Shown here piece by piece: positions 4,690 to 6,287 of a stretch of 6,287 nt of DNA (the first letter of the stretch is position 1; each line of letters opens with the position of its first letter). The stretch is taken from NCBI GenBank assembly GCA_017394565.1, contig JAFPXW010000049.1, forward strand, positions 1 to 6,287. Direction: 5' to 3'. Origin of the DNA: Oscillospiraceae bacterium (GTDB taxonomy: Bacteria; Bacillota; Clostridia; Oscillospirales; Ruminococcaceae). The position numbers and the translations under genes are program-made. Below the pieces are notes generated by a model. That model searched no databases, was not told the origin of the DNA, and saw nothing but the letters and a program-made list of their open reading frames with translations.

Positions 4690-5364
4690 ATGCAGGATTG
4701 GTGGAATACATTGACTCCGATGCTGCGTGTGCTGTATTGTATCGCCATCCCGTCCTCGCTGATCCTGCTGCTGCAGCTGCTGCTGACGATGATCGGCGGA
4801 CACGGCGACAGCGGTGTGGATGTGTCGGACACCTCCGGACTGGACATGGACATCGGCTCAGAGGTGAGCGCGGACATTGACAGCGACGGCATCCCGGACA
4901 TGATCGACGCATCGGATGCGCCGGACTTCACGGACGGCGGCAATCCGGCAGATTTCGGCAGCTTCCGTCTGCTGACGATCCAGACGATGGTGACATTTCT
5001 GGCGGTATTCGGCTGGGTTTCCATCATCTGCGTCAGCTCCGGACTGAACAGCGCGGCATCCATCGCCATCGGTGCTGTCAGCGGTCTGGCGATGATGTTC
5101 GTTGTGGCAAAGATCGTGCAGATGTCCCGGAAGCTCGCGGAAAGCGGCACACTCAACCTCCGCAACGCCATCGGCGAAACCGCAAGCGTTTACGTTCCGA
5201 TCCCCTCCAAGCACGACGGCACCGGCAAGGTGACATTGCAGGTGCAGGGACGTTTCGGAGAATTCGACGCGATGAACGCCGGCGACGCACCCCTTCCCAC
5301 CGGCACGCAGGTGCTGGTCACGGATGTGGTCGGGGATACTTTAGTGGTAGAAGCAGCGGAATAA
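4690..5364 (+). CDS. NfeD-like membrane protein, partner of flotillin
   Basis: A 224-residue protein of the short NfeD class (compare B. subtilis YuaF, encoded next to floT). Order: a hydrophobic span at about 14-36; a strongly acidic linker 38-92 with no Lys and no Arg; two hydrophobic spans (about 93-116 and 122-141); then a C-terminal OB-fold-type domain (about 159-224, beginning RNAIGETASVYVPIP and ending VVGDTLVVEAAE). NfeD proteins work with flotillins in membrane microdomains that affect fluidity and envelope processes. The short class lacks the serine-protease domain of long NfeD, and none is seen here. The linker contains D62-x-D64-x-D66-G67-x-x-D70-x-x-D73, a thrombospondin-type-3/EF-hand-like calcium motif that I do not regard as typical of YuaF. 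ATG 4690 follows AGGG in GGCAGGGTGAT, a moderate ribosome binding site. The flotillin gene follows after 234 bases. Confidence 0.85.
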   Translation: MQDWWNTLTPMLRVLYCIAIPSSLILLLQLLLTMIGGHGDSGVDVSDTSGLDMDIGSEVSADIDSDGIPDMIDASDAPDFTDGGNPADFGSFRLLTIQTMVTFLAVFGWVSIICVSSGLNSAASIAIGAVSGLAMMFVVAKIVQMSRKLAESGTLNLRNAIGETASVYVPIPSKHDGTGKVTLQVQGRFGEFDAMNAGDAPLPTGTQVLVTDVVGDTLVVEAAE

Positions 5365-5378
5365 CGCTGGTTCATATA

Positions 5379-5541
5379 AGAACCTGTCTTCACAAGATGC
5401 CGCGGCAGCCTTTCGGCAGGTTTGCACCGTATCTTTGTCCGAAATCCTTGAAATACATCAAGTATTCCTGCGGATTTCGTCCTTTGATACAGCACAAACC
5501 TGCTCGAAAATCTGCTCGCACCCCTTGTGAAGACAGGTCCT
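5379..5541. repeat. MITE-like imperfect palindrome with terminal inverted repeats
   Basis: The ends match as AGRACCTGTCTTCACAAG in inverted orientation (5379-5396 and 5524-5541), with 15 bases perfect (5382-5396, 5524-5538). Internal arms also match: 5416-5447 and 5472-5503 agree at about 24 of 32 positions (GCAGGTTTG, GTATC and CGAAATCC shared), around a small central ATAC-ATCAA-GTAT. The whole element is thus one long hairpin of about 160 bases with no open frame of its own. It resembles a non-autonomous transposon derivative or a large REP-like repeat. No clear target-site duplication is visible, and only one copy lies in the window. Transcribed between nfeD and the flotillin gene, it would form a very stable RNA hairpin that could attenuate or process the message. 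Confidence 0.75.
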
Positions 5542-5598
5542 AAAAACCGTGCAGCTCACTGCACACACCCAAAAATCGTGTGATAAAGGAGAATCATC

Positions 5599-6287
5599 AT
5601 GGGAAACTTCGGCATTCTGATCGCCATTTGTGTGATCGCAGTCATCCTGTTCGCAACCATCGTTGCCATCCTGTCGCGGTACAGAAAGTGCCCGTCCGAC
5701 AAGATCCTCGTGGTTTACGGTAAAGTCGGAACTGACGAATTCGGCAATCCGCGCTCTGCAAAGTGCATCCACGGCGGTGCGGCTTTCATTGTGCCGGTCA
5801 TCCAGTCCTATCAGTACCTCGACCTGACGCCCATCTCGATGAATGTTGACCTGCGCAATGCACTGTCCAAGCAGAACATCCGTATCAACGTTCCGTCCCG
5901 ATTCACGGTCGGCATTTCCACCGAGCCGGGCGTGATGCAGAATGCCGCTGAGCGTCTGCTGGGGCTGAAGCTCGTGGAGATCCAGGAACTCGCAAAGGAC
6001 ATCATCTTCGGTCAGCTCCGACTCATCATCGTAACGATGGACATCGAGGAGATCAACGCTGACCGTGATAAATTCCTCGTGGCAGTTTCCAAGAACGTGG
6101 AGATCGAGCTGAAGAAGATCGGTCTGCGCCTCATCAACGTCAATGTCACGGATATCACCGATGAGTCCGGCTACCTCAATGCCCTCGGTAAGGAAGCCGC
6201 TGCAAAGGCTGTCAACGATGCGAAGCGTTCTGTTGCTGAGCAGAACCGTGACGGTGAGATCGGTCAGGCAAACGCACAGCAGGAACA
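5599..6287 (+). CDS. floT: Flotillin-family protein (SPFH/band 7), 3' end beyond the window
   Basis: The first 229 residues are present; the frame is open at the window edge. An N-terminal hydrophobic hairpin/anchor (about 4-26) is followed by RYRKCPSDKILVVYG (27-41), the typical start of flotillins, then the SPFH domain (about 32-190; NIRINVPSRFTVGIS at 93-107, ELAKDIIFGQLRLIIVTMDIEEIN around 130-153, VNVTDITDESGYLNALG at 181-197). The Ala/Glu/Gln-rich coiled coil begins at KEAAAKAVNDAKRSVAEQ (198-215), as in FloT/FloA-type flotillins. These oligomeric scaffolds organise membrane microdomains. AAAGGAG at 5585-5591, seven bases before ATG 5599, fixes the start. It is probably in one operon with nfeD, separated by the palindromic element. 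Whether this is FloT or FloA is inferred from the NfeD neighbour, since FloA also has NfeD partners. Confidence 0.92.
   Translation, partial: MGNFGILIAICVIAVILFATIVAILSRYRKCPSDKILVVYGKVGTDEFGNPRSAKCIHGGAAFIVPVIQSYQYLDLTPISMNVDLRNALSKQNIRINVPSRFTVGISTEPGVMQNAAERLLGLKLVEIQELAKDIIFGQLRLIIVTMDIEEINADRDKFLVAVSKNVEIELKKIGLRLINVNVTDITDESGYLNALGKEAAAKAVNDAKRSVAEQNRDGEIGQANAQQE

Noticed and set aside
4641..5171. Minus-strand frame opposite nfeD
   Set aside because: Ser/Pro/Met-rich shadow translation, no ribosome binding site, and nfeD on the plus strand is well supported by promoter, domains and flotillin neighbour.
5549..5564. GTGCAG-CTCA-CTGCAC hairpin between the palindromic element and the flotillin gene
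   Set aside because: A clean 6-bp stem but no T-run follows, so it is not a terminator; too small to assign a role.
5458..5772. Minus-strand frame running from the flotillin gene into the palindromic element
   Set aside because: Antisense to the flotillin N-terminus; the part in the element derives from the repeat and shows no protein family features.
1..6287. CRISPR array, tRNA/rRNA genes, phage or defence system
   Set aside because: No regularly spaced repeats, no tRNA cloverleaf found in gaps between genes, and every coding region is accounted for by housekeeping, sporulation-type, regulatory or membrane-scaffold genes.

Overview
The window looks like chromosome from a Gram-positive, spore-forming Clostridia member, most plausibly Oscillospiraceae/Ruminococcaceae. 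This rests on the rpmG-secE-nusG-rplK-rplA gene order, strong AGGAGG ribosome binding sites, SigA-type promoters, a sporulation-type site-2 protease and a B. subtilis-like NfeD/flotillin pair. Genus assignment is a guess.

Layout. (1) 192-1030, plus strand: a 92-residue single-pass membrane protein overlaps by 10 bases a short M50 site-2 protease of the SpoIVFB type. This looks like a reduced SpoIVFA/SpoIVFB pair. (2) A hairpin with U/A tracts on both sides (about 1012-1062) separates this pair from the convergent ribosomal operon. (3) 1087-3471, minus strand: rpmG (L33), secE, nusG, rplK (L11) and rplA (L1), read in that order from a strong promoter at 3600-3628. The operon appears to end after rplA; rplJ-rplL do not follow. 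The leaders of both rplK and rplA carry GUGGGAGG paired with ACCAC just before the Shine-Dalgarno. This is the same arrangement as the L1-binding stalk of 23S rRNA, so L1 probably represses both cistrons by binding an rRNA mimic. (4) 3794-4351, minus strand: an XRE-family regulator with an all-helical C-terminal half. (5) 4352-4689: an AT-rich divergent control region with two SigA-type promoters, one a perfect TTGACA-17-TATAAT, plus several short inverted and direct repeats. (6) 4690-end, plus strand: an NfeD-like membrane protein with a very acidic, thrombospondin-type-3-like linker, then a flotillin cut by the window edge. The two are separated by a roughly 160-bp imperfect palindrome with matching terminal inverted repeats that resembles a MITE.

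How it fits together. The centre of the window is housekeeping translation, transcription and secretion machinery. The left part probably serves sporulation (intramembrane cleavage of pro-SigmaK in B. subtilis). The right part is a membrane-microdomain (flotillin/NfeD) operon divergent from a possible regulator. No tRNA, rRNA, CRISPR array, prophage or defence system is visible. The strongest non-coding signals are the duplicated L1-stalk mimic and the palindromic repeat inside the nfeD-flotillin operon.
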